From positions 1 to 9,566 of the forward strand of contig CAKZOF010000299.1 in assembly GCA_937135995.1 (NCBI GenBank): DNA of 9,566 bases. The letters are read 5' to 3'. Under the pieces are notes generated by a model. That model was not told where the DNA came from. It saw only the letters and a list, made by a program, of their open reading frames with translations, and made no database searches. A program made the position numbers and the translations under genes. Source of the stretch: an uncultured Pyrinomonas sp. GTDB lineage: Bacteria; Acidobacteriota; Blastocatellia; Pyrinomonadales; Pyrinomonadaceae. Below are positions 1-5,922 of the stretch, piece after piece (the stretch's first letter is position 1; each line of letters opens with the position of its first letter).

Positions 1-29
1 GCCTTCGGGACATAACGTAGACGGTCACG

Positions 30-1163
30 TCATGCGTGTTCCGAGAAGCCGCCTGCTTTAGCTGGCGGAGTGGTCACTGCTGTGTTGCGCGCTCTATCGG
101 GAACGTCCGGCAAAAGCGCAGCGAGTTGGTCGCGCAACAGCGCCGCTTGTTCGGGCGCGTGCTGCTCGAAGAGCGGAAGCAGACGCGAGATGACCATGTA
201 ACGCTCGGCTCGTTCGGCTCGGCCGCGGTCTTGGTCCGGAGGCGGCAGGGGCCGCAGAAGAATCTGCGCGGCCGTCTCCATGAAACGGGCAGTCAACTCC
301 GGCGATGGTGACGGAAGCATTCGAGGTTTGTCGAACCAGTTCACCGACGGCCACGGACCGTAGAAGACGACGTACGTGTAGGGCGAAAAGAGGTAACTCG
401 ACGAGATGGACACCGTGTTGGCGTTGGCCGTCGGATCGGTCGCGATGCGGGCAAGGAGCGCGCGAAAACGCGCATCGGCTGCTGTTTGGTCTTTCTCGCG
501 CAGTCGGCAAAGAAAGTTGATCGTGTAGATATTCACGCGGTCGAGCGCTGGATCGGCGAATTGCAGCGCGCGTCCTATGTCTCCGGCGTTCAAGAAGGTC
601 TCCGCCAGTTGCAGACGCTGCGTGACGGCGGGCGGGACGTGCCCCACCGACTCCGGTGGATCTTGAGGTGGTGCTCCGGCTCCGCCCTTCTTGGCTTGCG
701 CCATGCGGGAGAGAAACTCTTCGCCAAGCGCGCGATCGCGGCGCGCGGCCAAACTGAGCACCTCAGCACGCAGGTTGGGCGAGCGGACGACCAGGGAGGT
801 TGCCCGCGTCGCCGTCATGCTCGCTTGGCGCCGCATCTCGTCGTTTCGGCGGCGTTCGGCGTCGGCGTCGGCGGCTTCGGCCGCTTCCCACGCGCGGCGA
901 AAGAGATCGCGTGCTCGCTCGCGATCAACGCTCCACAACAGGTCAGCGGCACGCGCTTGAACTCGTGCCCGCAATCGCTCGTCGCGGAACGCACGCGCTT
1001 CTTCGGCCAACGCGCTGACGAGCGAACGCGCCAGCTCGCGGCGTTGTTCAGCTACCGGGTCTACGCTCTTCTCTTTGCGTGGCTTGGTCCGGGCAGGCGT
1101 CTGCCCCGCGCATGGCAGGACGAAGAGCAAGCAGAGCGGCAGGATCAAGAGTCGGGCGGACAT
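30..1163 (-). CDS. Exported helix-rich protein of unknown function
   Basis: I do not recognise a specific function. The open frame runs upstream to 1346, but ATG 1163 is chosen because a GAGGAG ribosome site lies 10 bases before it and a signal peptide follows at once (hydrophobic core around residues 5-17, likely cut near CAG at 18-20). The mature part is rich in Ala, Arg and Glu and looks helical, especially residues 36-155 and 180-245, in the style of TPR-like repeat proteins. A Gly/Pro stretch at 160-178 separates two helical parts. Residues 254-277 are unusually rich in Ser, Tyr, Phe and Trp, unlike the rest. The last 20 residues are low in complexity. Acidobacterial proteins of this style, as I recall them, are often longer, so the C-terminus may be shortened. 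The protein is probably periplasmic or envelope-attached. The gene is transcribed away from the cytochrome gene. Confidence 0.7.
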   Translation of the reverse strand: MSARLLILPLCLLFVLPCAGQTPARTKPRKEKSVDPVAEQRRELARSLVSALAEEARAFRDERLRARVQARAADLLWSVDRERARDLFRRAWEAAEAADADAERRRNDEMRRQASMTATRATSLVVRSPNLRAEVLSLAARRDRALGEEFLSRMAQAKKGGAGAPPQDPPESVGHVPPAVTQRLQLAETFLNAGDIGRALQFADPALDRVNIYTINFLCRLREKDQTAADARFRALLARIATDPTANANTVSISSSYLFSPYTYVVFYGPWPSVNWFDKPRMLPSPSPELTARFMETAAQILLRPLPPPDQDRGRAERAERYMVISRLLPLFEQHAPEQAALLRDQLAALLPDVPDRARNTAVTTPPAKAGGFSEHA

Positions 1164-1173
1164 CGGTTCGGTT

Positions 1174-1179
1174 CTCCTC
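1174..1179 (-). promoter_or_regulatory. Ribosome binding site fixing the start at 1163
   Basis: On the minus strand this reads GAGGAG, 10 bases before ATG 1163. It supports the start directly before the signal peptide rather than the longer open frame reaching 1346, whose first 61 residues are basic and unlike a protein N-terminus. Confidence 0.6.
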
Positions 1180-1214
1180 GGGCGCGCCAACGGATTGAGC
1201 GATCTCGTCGTTTG

Positions 1215-1245
1215 ATTAAACGCTTTCGCTTGCGGGCCGTTGCAA
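1215..1245 (-). promoter_or_regulatory. Possible promoter of the exported helical protein
   Basis: On the minus strand, TTGCAA (1240-1245) and TTTAAT (1215-1220) resemble -35 and -10 boxes but are 19 bases apart, which is wide. The position, about 50 bases before the start codon, is sensible. This is a weak motif-based call. Confidence 0.2.
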
Positions 1246-1285
1246 AGAGATGGTAGCCATGCTGCGTGCCTCGGACGTTTCCCAG

Positions 1286-1383
1286 GGGCTTGACGGATGT
1301 AGGGCGCCTCGTGTTTCCTGCCACGCGCGCCCTTGTTTTGGGCCAAGCCACCGGATTCAACGGATGCAAGGTGTCTATTGCTT
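1286..1383. repeat. Diverged direct repeat, about 67-base period
   Basis: Two stretches, 1290-1316 and 1356-1383, share the core ACGGATG (1293 and 1360), followed by a similar A-GG-G-CT--TG-TT pattern. Most differences in the core are C/T or A/G changes. Both lie in the gap between two divergent genes. This may be a decayed dispersed repeat; a chance similarity cannot be excluded. Confidence 0.3.
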
Positions 1384-1415
1384 AGGTTGTAGCCCGTCGT
1401 AGATCGGGATGTGTA

Positions 1416-1444
1416 TTGACAGCGGTGCGGTCCTCAGGTATTCA
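1416..1444 (+). promoter_or_regulatory. Candidate promoter of the cytochrome c gene
   Basis: A perfect TTGACA (1416-1421) is followed after 17 bases by TATTCA (1439-1444), a poor -10 box. A transcript would start near 1451, ahead of the ribosome site AGGAG (1477-1481) and ATG 1488. TTG 1416 also opens the cytochrome reading frame, but it more likely belongs to the -35 box than to a start codon. Confidence 0.4.
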
Positions 1445-1487
1445 AGGCGGGCTTTCGCGGCCAAGATCGTCGTTTCAGGAGCTTGAG

Positions 1488-1955
1488 ATGAGAGCGCTCA
1501 AGATCGGTTTGGTAGTGGTTGTTGCCGTTTTGTTCGTCGGCCACTTTCTCTTCCCGCGTCCGCTGGCGCAAACGGCCGAGCAGCGAAACAGCGCGCCGAC
1601 GGCTGACGCCAGTTCGACGGCGCTCATCGAGCGCGGCAAATATCTGGTCGAACGAGTCGCCATGTGCATCGACTGTCATTCGCCACGCACGCCGACCGGA
1701 GAGTTTGACCAGAAACGTTGGTTGCAGGGAAGCGTTCTTGATTTCGCGCCGCGCCATCCGATCCCGAACTGGACCGACGTTGCGCCGGCGATCGCGGGGC
1801 TTCCCGGCTACACTGAAGAGGAAGCGATTCGGCTGCTCGAAACCGGCATCGCTCCGAACGGCAAGCCCTTGCGTCCGCCCATGCCGCCATACAGGATGAA
1901 CCGCGAAGACGCGCGCGCAGTGGTCGCTTACCTGAAGTCGCTCGGTAAACGCTAG
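1488..1955 (+). CDS. Membrane-anchored monoheme cytochrome c
   Basis: A 155-residue electron carrier acting on the outer face of the cytoplasmic membrane. Residues 6-23 form a hydrophobic N-terminal signal or anchor with no clear cleavage site. The single haem attachment motif is CIDCH (C60, C63, H64; window position 1665 onward), preceded by the ERGKYLVE segment typical of small cytochrome c domains. The distal haem ligand is probably M132 or M137, within PPMPPYRMN. The C-terminal helix DARAVVAYLKSL is the classic closing helix of class I cytochromes c. The fold resembles the cytochrome subunits that accept electrons from periplasmic dehydrogenases, but no dehydrogenase gene is present here, so the partner is unknown. 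The start at ATG 1488 is supported by AGGAG six bases upstream. The gene appears to be a single-gene unit. Confidence 0.88.
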   Translation: MRALKIGLVVVVAVLFVGHFLFPRPLAQTAEQRNSAPTADASSTALIERGKYLVERVAMCIDCHSPRTPTGEFDQKRWLQGSVLDFAPRHPIPNWTDVAPAIAGLPGYTEEEAIRLLETGIAPNGKPLRPPMPPYRMNREDARAVVAYLKSLGKR

Positions 1956-1990
1956 CTTCGGTCGTCCCAGACACCGCAGTCTCTTCTCTC

Positions 1991-2011
1991 GTCGCCGGAT
2001 CGGCTGGCGAC
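1991..2011 (+). terminator. Hairpin 36 bases after the cytochrome c stop
   Basis: GTCGCCGG pairs with CTGGCGAC across a five-base loop: eight pairs including one G-T. It follows a pyrimidine-rich stretch (1981-1990). No T-run follows, so it is not a classic intrinsic terminator, though U-less hairpin terminators and 3'-end-protecting hairpins are known. A close relative occurs after the VWFA gene at 5777-5797. Confidence 0.4.
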
Positions 2012-2033
2012 AACATGGTGGCTCTGCTTTGCG

Positions 2034-2049
2034 GGCGCGAGTGCGCGCC
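2034..2049. repeat. Perfect six-pair GC hairpin
   Basis: GGCGCG and CGCGCC flank an AGTG loop. It lies 22 bases beyond the hairpin at 1991-2011, so the 3' flank of the cytochrome gene can form two consecutive stem-loops. It may help termination or transcript stability. GC-rich DNA produces such stems fairly often. Confidence 0.35.
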
Positions 2050-2326
2050 GGGCGATTCGCGTCCCGGTCGGACCGCAAACACGGGCTCGACTGCGCCAAC
2101 TAAACGGAGACTCTCCCGCAAGATAATCCGGTGCGCTGATTCGTCCCGACGCGCGATCAGGGCTTGCTCACCGCGAAGCAGCTTGCCTTTGCATTTCTGC
2201 TTTGCATCTCTGTCGGTTGGGTTTCAAACGATCCCGCGCCTTTGTTCCGGATCGCCGCAACCGTTTTCAACTGTGGCGTCGCGTTCGCTTGCGAGCCGTC
2301 TGGAGCGAACGTTGTTGCGGCGTCGG

Positions 2327-2356
2327 TTGACGTTGCGTGCCGCATCTGTTTAGCAT
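2327..2356 (+). promoter_or_regulatory. Candidate promoter of the DUF445 gene
   Basis: TTGACG (2327-2332) and TAGCAT (2351-2356) are separated by 18 bases, matching the sigma-70 consensus at five and four of six positions. Transcription would begin near 2363, just before the Shine-Dalgarno stretch at 2371-2379. If real, it excludes the upstream TTG codons 2164 and 2242 as starts. Confidence 0.4.
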
Positions 2357-2370
2357 TCGAGAGAACGGAA

Positions 2371-2379
2371 GGGAGAGGT
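2371..2379 (+). promoter_or_regulatory. Strong Shine-Dalgarno before an ATA codon
   Basis: GGGAGAGGT is the best ribosome site in this region. Seven to eight bases after its purine core, the in-frame codon is ATA (2386-2388), not ATG, GTG or TTG. The site decides the start proposed for the DUF445 gene. Confidence 0.45.
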
Positions 2380-2385
2380 CAGGCA

Positions 2386-3984
2386 ATAGATCGCGGGTTC
2401 GTCATCGACATTTTGATCACCATCGTCGTCGCGACCGTACACGGGTACTTGGCGGCGTGGCTTGCCGTGCGGATGCTTTTCCGTCCGCGTTACCCAGTCA
2501 AGCTTTTCGGTGTGACCATTTGGCCGCAGGGCATGATCCCGCGTCATCGCCAGCGGTTGGCCGAGACGATCGGGCGCGCCGTTGGCGAGGAACTCGTCTC
2601 GGAAGAGACGGTGACGCGCGCGCTTTTCGAGACAGGCTTTTTTCGGCGAAAGATCGAGAGCTTTCTCGCCGCCTATGCGGACGAGGTGTTGAACCGCGAA
2701 TACGACTCGGTGCTCGATCATCTGCCGCCCAAACTTCGCGTGCCGGTGCTCGATGCCATCTCGGCGCTTCAACGGCGCCTTGCCGAGCGCGTCGCTTCGC
2801 TGTTGCAAAGCCCCGAGATGATGAATTCGGTGCGCGCGTTCGTCGAACGGCGCGCCGATGAGTTGCTTGCGCGCCGTCTTCATGAGGTTTTCGACGACGA
2901 TGCTTTCGCCGAAGCAGTGCGCTTCATGGAAGAGCGTTTCTCGTCGATCGTGCGCGAGCCGGGATTCGAGGCGCGCGTCCACTCCTTCGTGCAGGAGCGT
3001 TTCGATGAGTTGATTCACAGCAGCGCGCCGCTTGCCGAACTGGTCACGCCCGAAGCGGTCGCTATCCTCAAGGACCACATCAGCCGCCAGATGCAGCCCA
3101 TCGCGCATCAACTGGCTGAGATCGCGACCTCTGGACGAACACGCACGCAGATCGGCGCGCTCATCAAGCGCGAGGTGGATGATTATTACGCGCAGCTCTC
3201 TCTCTTTAAAAAGATCTTCATCTCGCGCGAGCGCATTCACCGCGAAGTAGATGAAATGGTCAACGATAGCTTGCCGCGGCGCATCGATGAGTATCTGCGC
3301 GGCGAAGCTTTCGCACACGAAGCGGTGCGGTTTCTCCATGCGACGATCGACCGCGTGTTGCAACGCCCGATCAACGAACTCGTCGCGCAGATCGCGCCGG
3401 ACAAGCTCGCCGCTGTGCGCGCGCAGATCGCCGCACGAATCCTCGCTGTGGCGCGCAGCCCGGAAGTGGCTCGCGCCTTCGGCACCTACGCGCAAGAGGC
3501 GATTGCTCGCCTGCGTCCGCACACGCTACGCGCGCTGTTGCAACACGTCAAGCCAGATGCCGTGCCGCAACTCAAAGAGCGTCTGGCGCAGGCTTTGTTT
3601 CGCGCTATTTCGCGTCCCGAAACGGCGCAAGCCGTCAACGCCATGATCAATGCGCAGATCGAACGGCTGCTCGTCGCGCCGATCGGGAGATTGAACAACT
3701 ACATCTCCGACGACATGATCAAACAGGCGGCGCAGGCGTTGGCCGAGCGCATCGTCGCTTCGGCGCAAGAACGCTTGCCAGCGACGATCAAAGAGTTCGA
3801 TGTCGGCGGCATCGTGCGGCGCAAAGTCTCCGACTACCCTGTGGAGAAGCTCGAAGAGTTGGTGCTTTCGGTCTCGCGCCAACACCTGCGGACCATCGAG
3901 CTGTTCGGCCTCGTCATCGGTTTCGTGATCGGCGTCGTCCAGGCCGCTTATCTCTACGTGCGTTTCTTCTGGATGGCTCGTTGA
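2386..3984 (+). CDS. DUF445 family membrane protein
   Basis: Counting from the ATA at 2386, the protein has 532 residues. Residues 6-28 form an N-terminal membrane helix, followed by LAVRMLFRPRYPVKLFG (25-41) and WPQGMIPRHRQRLAETIG (46-63), the hallmark opening of DUF445 proteins. A long charged, helical and probably coiled-coil middle follows, with repeated helical units containing RAFVERRADELL and HSFVQERFDELI. A second membrane helix lies near 504-529 at the C-terminus. This hairpin-like topology, with membrane segments at both ends, is usual for the family, whose function is not settled; a role in the cell envelope is likely. The start is uncertain: the frame is open to TTG 2164, and TTG 2413 is also possible, but the promoter, ribosome site and homology-like N-terminus all point near 2386. 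The next gene, encoding a VWFA protein, starts 83 bases downstream on the same strand. Confidence 0.85.
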   Translation: MDRGFVIDILITIVVATVHGYLAAWLAVRMLFRPRYPVKLFGVTIWPQGMIPRHRQRLAETIGRAVGEELVSEETVTRALFETGFFRRKIESFLAAYADEVLNREYDSVLDHLPPKLRVPVLDAISALQRRLAERVASLLQSPEMMNSVRAFVERRADELLARRLHEVFDDDAFAEAVRFMEERFSSIVREPGFEARVHSFVQERFDELIHSSAPLAELVTPEAVAILKDHISRQMQPIAHQLAEIATSGRTRTQIGALIKREVDDYYAQLSLFKKIFISRERIHREVDEMVNDSLPRRIDEYLRGEAFAHEAVRFLHATIDRVLQRPINELVAQIAPDKLAAVRAQIAARILAVARSPEVARAFGTYAQEAIARLRPHTLRALLQHVKPDAVPQLKERLAQALFRAISRPETAQAVNAMINAQIERLLVAPIGRLNNYISDDMIKQAAQALAERIVASAQERLPATIKEFDVGGIVRRKVSDYPVEKLEELVLSVSRQHLRTIELFGLVIGFVIGVVQAAYLYVRFFWMAR

Positions 3985-4067
3985 ACCGACTCCGCCAGGC
4001 AAGATCCGAGCGCGCGTCTTTTGGGACGTTGCGTCCGGTTGGGGCTTTGCGGCAAGATTCAAGAGCG

Positions 4068-5750
4068 ATGTTCAGCCGAAGCCTCCTCGTTGCGTGCCCA
4101 TTGTTCGTCGCGTTGCTGCTTGTCGGCAGCCGAAGCGGATGTGCGCAGCAGCCGCGTGAGATCTCGCTGCCAGCGGAAGCGCGTTTGACGGTGCGCAACC
4201 GCGAAGGGCGCATCAAGATCGTCGCCTCGGAAGAGCAAAAAGCGGCCACGCTCGTCGTTCAGGGACGCTCTTCGCCCTCTTCCGGCGAAGAGGCGGTGAC
4301 GATCCGCGCCAGTGGCAGAAGCGTCGAGATAGAGCCGACGCTCGAAGGAGAGCGCCTTGATCTGGTGCTGCGCGTGCCAGCGCGCGCGCGTGTGCGCGCC
4401 ATTTCGGAATCGGGAGCGATCGATCTGGTCGGCGACTTTCGCGAAGCCGTGGCCGAGACCGACACCGGCACCGTGCACGTCGATGTGCCGACGGAGGCCT
4501 TGAGCTACAGCTTCGTTTGGACGGCGAGTCGCCCGCGCTATTTGAGCGAAGTGGAGTTGGTCAAACCGCGGGAGGGGCGCGGCGGTCGGTATGAACTCAC
4601 GGGACACTTGGGGGAGAAGAAAGCGCCCGCCGACAAGCGCGTGCGCGTGGAAGTGGCCACCCGGCGCGGCGTCGTCCTCTTTGGCGTCGATCCGGAGCTA
4701 GCGCCTGCCGACCTGCGCGAACGCCAACTGACCGAAGCCGCGCGCGCCATGATCCGCAGCGGCAACGAGGATCTGATCGCTGCCATCCGCAAGATCGCGC
4801 CGCGGTTGGTCGATGATTACGCTGGCACGTTGCCGCCGCATGAAGGGCCGGAACCGCGTCTCGTTTCGCGCGCGGGCGACTTGCGGGCCGCAGCCGGCAC
4901 ACGTCTCGCCCGCTTCAACGTGAGCGTGCGGGATCGCCACGGGGCGACGGTGGATGGTTTGCGCGCCAGCGATTTCATCGTCCTCGAAGACGGTCAACCG
5001 CGTCCGATCGTCGATGTGCAGCCGACCACCGCTCCGTTCAACCTCGTGCTCTTGCTCGATGTTTCGGGCAGCGTCGAAGAGAAACTCGATTTCATTCGCA
5101 AAGCGGCGCTCGCTTTCATTAACACCGTCGGGCCACAGGACCGACTGGCCATCGTCAGTTTCCGCGACGACGTTCAGAAGATCTCCGACTTCTCCACCGA
5201 CAAGCAGCTTCTCGCCGAGCGCGTCAAACAGATCGAAGCCGGCGGCGCAACGGCGCTCTACGATGCTCTGGCTTACGTGCTCATCGAAACCTTGCGCCCT
5301 TTGCGCAACGAACGAACGGCCGTGGTAGTGCTCTCCGATGGCGACGACAATCGCTCGTTCCTGCCGTTTGCCGCCTTGCTCGAACTGGTAAGCGAATCGG
5401 GCGCGATCATCTATCCGCTCTACGTGCCTTCGGAGTTGATGCCAGCGCAAGCGTCCGCTGCTGCACGCGACGCTGCCGATCCAGTGCGCACGCGGTATTT
5501 AGCGCTGACCTCGCGCGCCAGCGAAGAAGGGCAGAAGCTTGCAGTTGCTTCGGGCGGCGTCTTCTTCCCCATCACGCGGCTCGAGGAGCTTCAGCGTGCC
5601 TACGACGCCGTGGTCGCGCAACTCCGCACGGCCTACACCGTCACCTACTTGTCGCAGGCAACCGACGGGCACACGCCGCTGCTGCGCGTGCGCGTCCGGC
5701 GCCAAGATGTGGTCGCCACCAATCTAGGACCAGTCACGCGCGCGCAATAG
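4068..5750 (+). CDS. Secreted VWFA-related protein, acidobacterial type
   Basis: A 560-residue exported protein. Residues 1-25 are a signal peptide (hydrophobic core, likely cut after GCA near residue 25). Residues 32-141 are beta-rich with repeated short strands and resemble the DUF4097-type domain. Residues 283-310 carry the FNVSVRDRHGATVDGL-DFIVLEDGQ segment that precedes the A domain in acidobacterial VWFA proteins. The von Willebrand A domain spans about 324-490. All metal-site (MIDAS) elements are visible: D331-V-S333-G-S335, T395 in GGATALYDAL, and D424 in SDGDDN. It probably binds a protein or surface ligand in the periplasm or on the cell surface; the ligand is unknown. The frame is open to TTG 3981, which overlaps the DUF445 stop. 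ATG 4068 is preferred because the signal peptide begins there, although the ribosome site is weak. Co-transcription with DUF445 is plausible. Confidence 0.9.
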   Translation: MFSRSLLVACPLFVALLLVGSRSGCAQQPREISLPAEARLTVRNREGRIKIVASEEQKAATLVVQGRSSPSSGEEAVTIRASGRSVEIEPTLEGERLDLVLRVPARARVRAISESGAIDLVGDFREAVAETDTGTVHVDVPTEALSYSFVWTASRPRYLSEVELVKPREGRGGRYELTGHLGEKKAPADKRVRVEVATRRGVVLFGVDPELAPADLRERQLTEAARAMIRSGNEDLIAAIRKIAPRLVDDYAGTLPPHEGPEPRLVSRAGDLRAAAGTRLARFNVSVRDRHGATVDGLRASDFIVLEDGQPRPIVDVQPTTAPFNLVLLLDVSGSVEEKLDFIRKAALAFINTVGPQDRLAIVSFRDDVQKISDFSTDKQLLAERVKQIEAGGATALYDALAYVLIETLRPLRNERTAVVVLSDGDDNRSFLPFAALLELVSESGAIIYPLYVPSELMPAQASAAARDAADPVRTRYLALTSRASEEGQKLAVASGGVFFPITRLEELQRAYDAVVAQLRTAYTVTYLSQATDGHTPLLRVRVRRQDVVATNLGPVTRAQ

Positions 5751-5776
5751 AATCGCTGGAGTCTGCCTTCCCGTCG

Positions 5777-5797
5777 GTCGCCGGGGCAACGCTGGCG
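5777..5797 (+). terminator. Hairpin 27 bases after the VWFA stop
   Basis: CGCCGG (5779-5784) pairs with CTGGCG (5792-5797) across a seven-base loop, including one G-T pair. Both arms match those of the hairpin after the cytochrome gene (GTCGCCGG and CTGGCG are shared), and both follow pyrimidine-rich runs. There is no T-run. A termination or 3'-end role is inferred. Confidence 0.35.
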
Positions 5798-5817
5798 CAA
5801 ACGCCCATCGAGCGACG

Positions 5818-5847
5818 GCGCGGCAAGAGGCGCTGGTCTTGCGGCGC
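5818..5847. repeat. Long interrupted inverted repeat upstream of xseA
   Basis: GCGC-G-GCAAGA (5818-5828) pairs with TCTTGC-G-GCGC (5837-5847): ten of eleven positions pair, with one internal G-G mismatch and an eight-base loop. It lies 67 bases after the VWFA stop and 75 bases before the xseA start. It could be a terminator lacking a T-run, a leader structure of xseA, or a protein-binding site. Confidence 0.45.
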
Positions 5848-5909
5848 AGCTTCCCGTCGGGTGACCATGGGCGTCGCGCATTGCGTCGGAATTGGTGTAA
5901 ACTCGACGC

Positions 5910-5914
5910 GGGAG
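5910..5914 (+). promoter_or_regulatory. Ribosome binding site fixing the xseA start
   Basis: GGGAG lies eight bases before ATG 5923. It favours this start over the longer open frame beginning at 5839, whose first 28 residues are Arg-rich and unlike XseA. Confidence 0.5.
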
Positions 5915-5922
5915 CCGTGGTA

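Larger units (their letters stand above)
1164..1487. other. Divergent intergenic region, 324 bases
   Basis: This gap lies between the minus-strand exported protein gene and the plus-strand cytochrome c gene. It holds the ribosome sites and candidate promoters of both genes and the diverged direct repeat described separately. Frames crossing it are rich in Arg and Lys and have no family character, so I treat it as non-coding. No tRNA or known riboswitch is apparent. Confidence 0.6.
1956..2385. other. Intergenic region with hairpins and palindromes, 430 bases
   Basis: This gap lies between the cytochrome c and DUF445 genes. It holds two hairpins near the left end, two 11-base palindromes (CGGTCGGACCG at 2065-2075 and GGAGACTCTCC at 2106-2116), and a candidate promoter and ribosome site at the right end. 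A reading frame in phase with DUF445 is open from TTG 2164, but its first 74 codons are Cys-rich, carry codons rare elsewhere here (tta, aga, ata), and encode nothing resembling the DUF445 N-terminus. I therefore treat it as non-coding. No tRNA or known riboswitch is apparent. Confidence 0.55.

Noticed and set aside
31..33. ATG overlapping the stop of the exported protein gene, as a coupled downstream gene
   Set aside because: Reading on gives ATG ACG TGA, an immediate stop, so no overlapping gene starts there.
486..1256. Plus-strand open frame of 256 codons
   Set aside because: It lies antisense to the exported helical protein, whose signal peptide, ribosome site and codon use are convincing. 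Its product is an Arg-rich mixture with no domain character, as expected for the opposite strand of GC-rich coding DNA.
1956..2163. Search for a tRNA or known riboswitch in the cytochrome-DUF445 gap
   Set aside because: No GGTTCGA-type T-loop, acceptor-stem pairing or conserved riboswitch core was found; only GC-rich hairpins.
2350..3522. Minus-strand open frame of 390 codons
   Set aside because: It is antisense to the DUF445 gene, which has clear family motifs. The product is rich in His and Arg, with no recognisable domain.
3998..4058. Short direct repeat GGCAAGAT (3998 and 4051) and the GGACG-TTG-CGTCC hairpin (4024-4036) between DUF445 and the VWFA gene
   Set aside because: Too short to stand out from chance in this composition, and the hairpin has no T-run; not enough to call a terminator or operator.
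4698..5450. Minus-strand open frame of 250 codons
   Set aside because: It mirrors the VWFA coding region, including its metal-site motifs, and has no independent start signal or domain.
5767..5860. Direct repeat CTTCCCGTCGG at 5767-5777 and 5850-5860
   Set aside because: Eleven bases exact but no flanking similarity beyond a few bases and no mobile-element features; kept only as a note.
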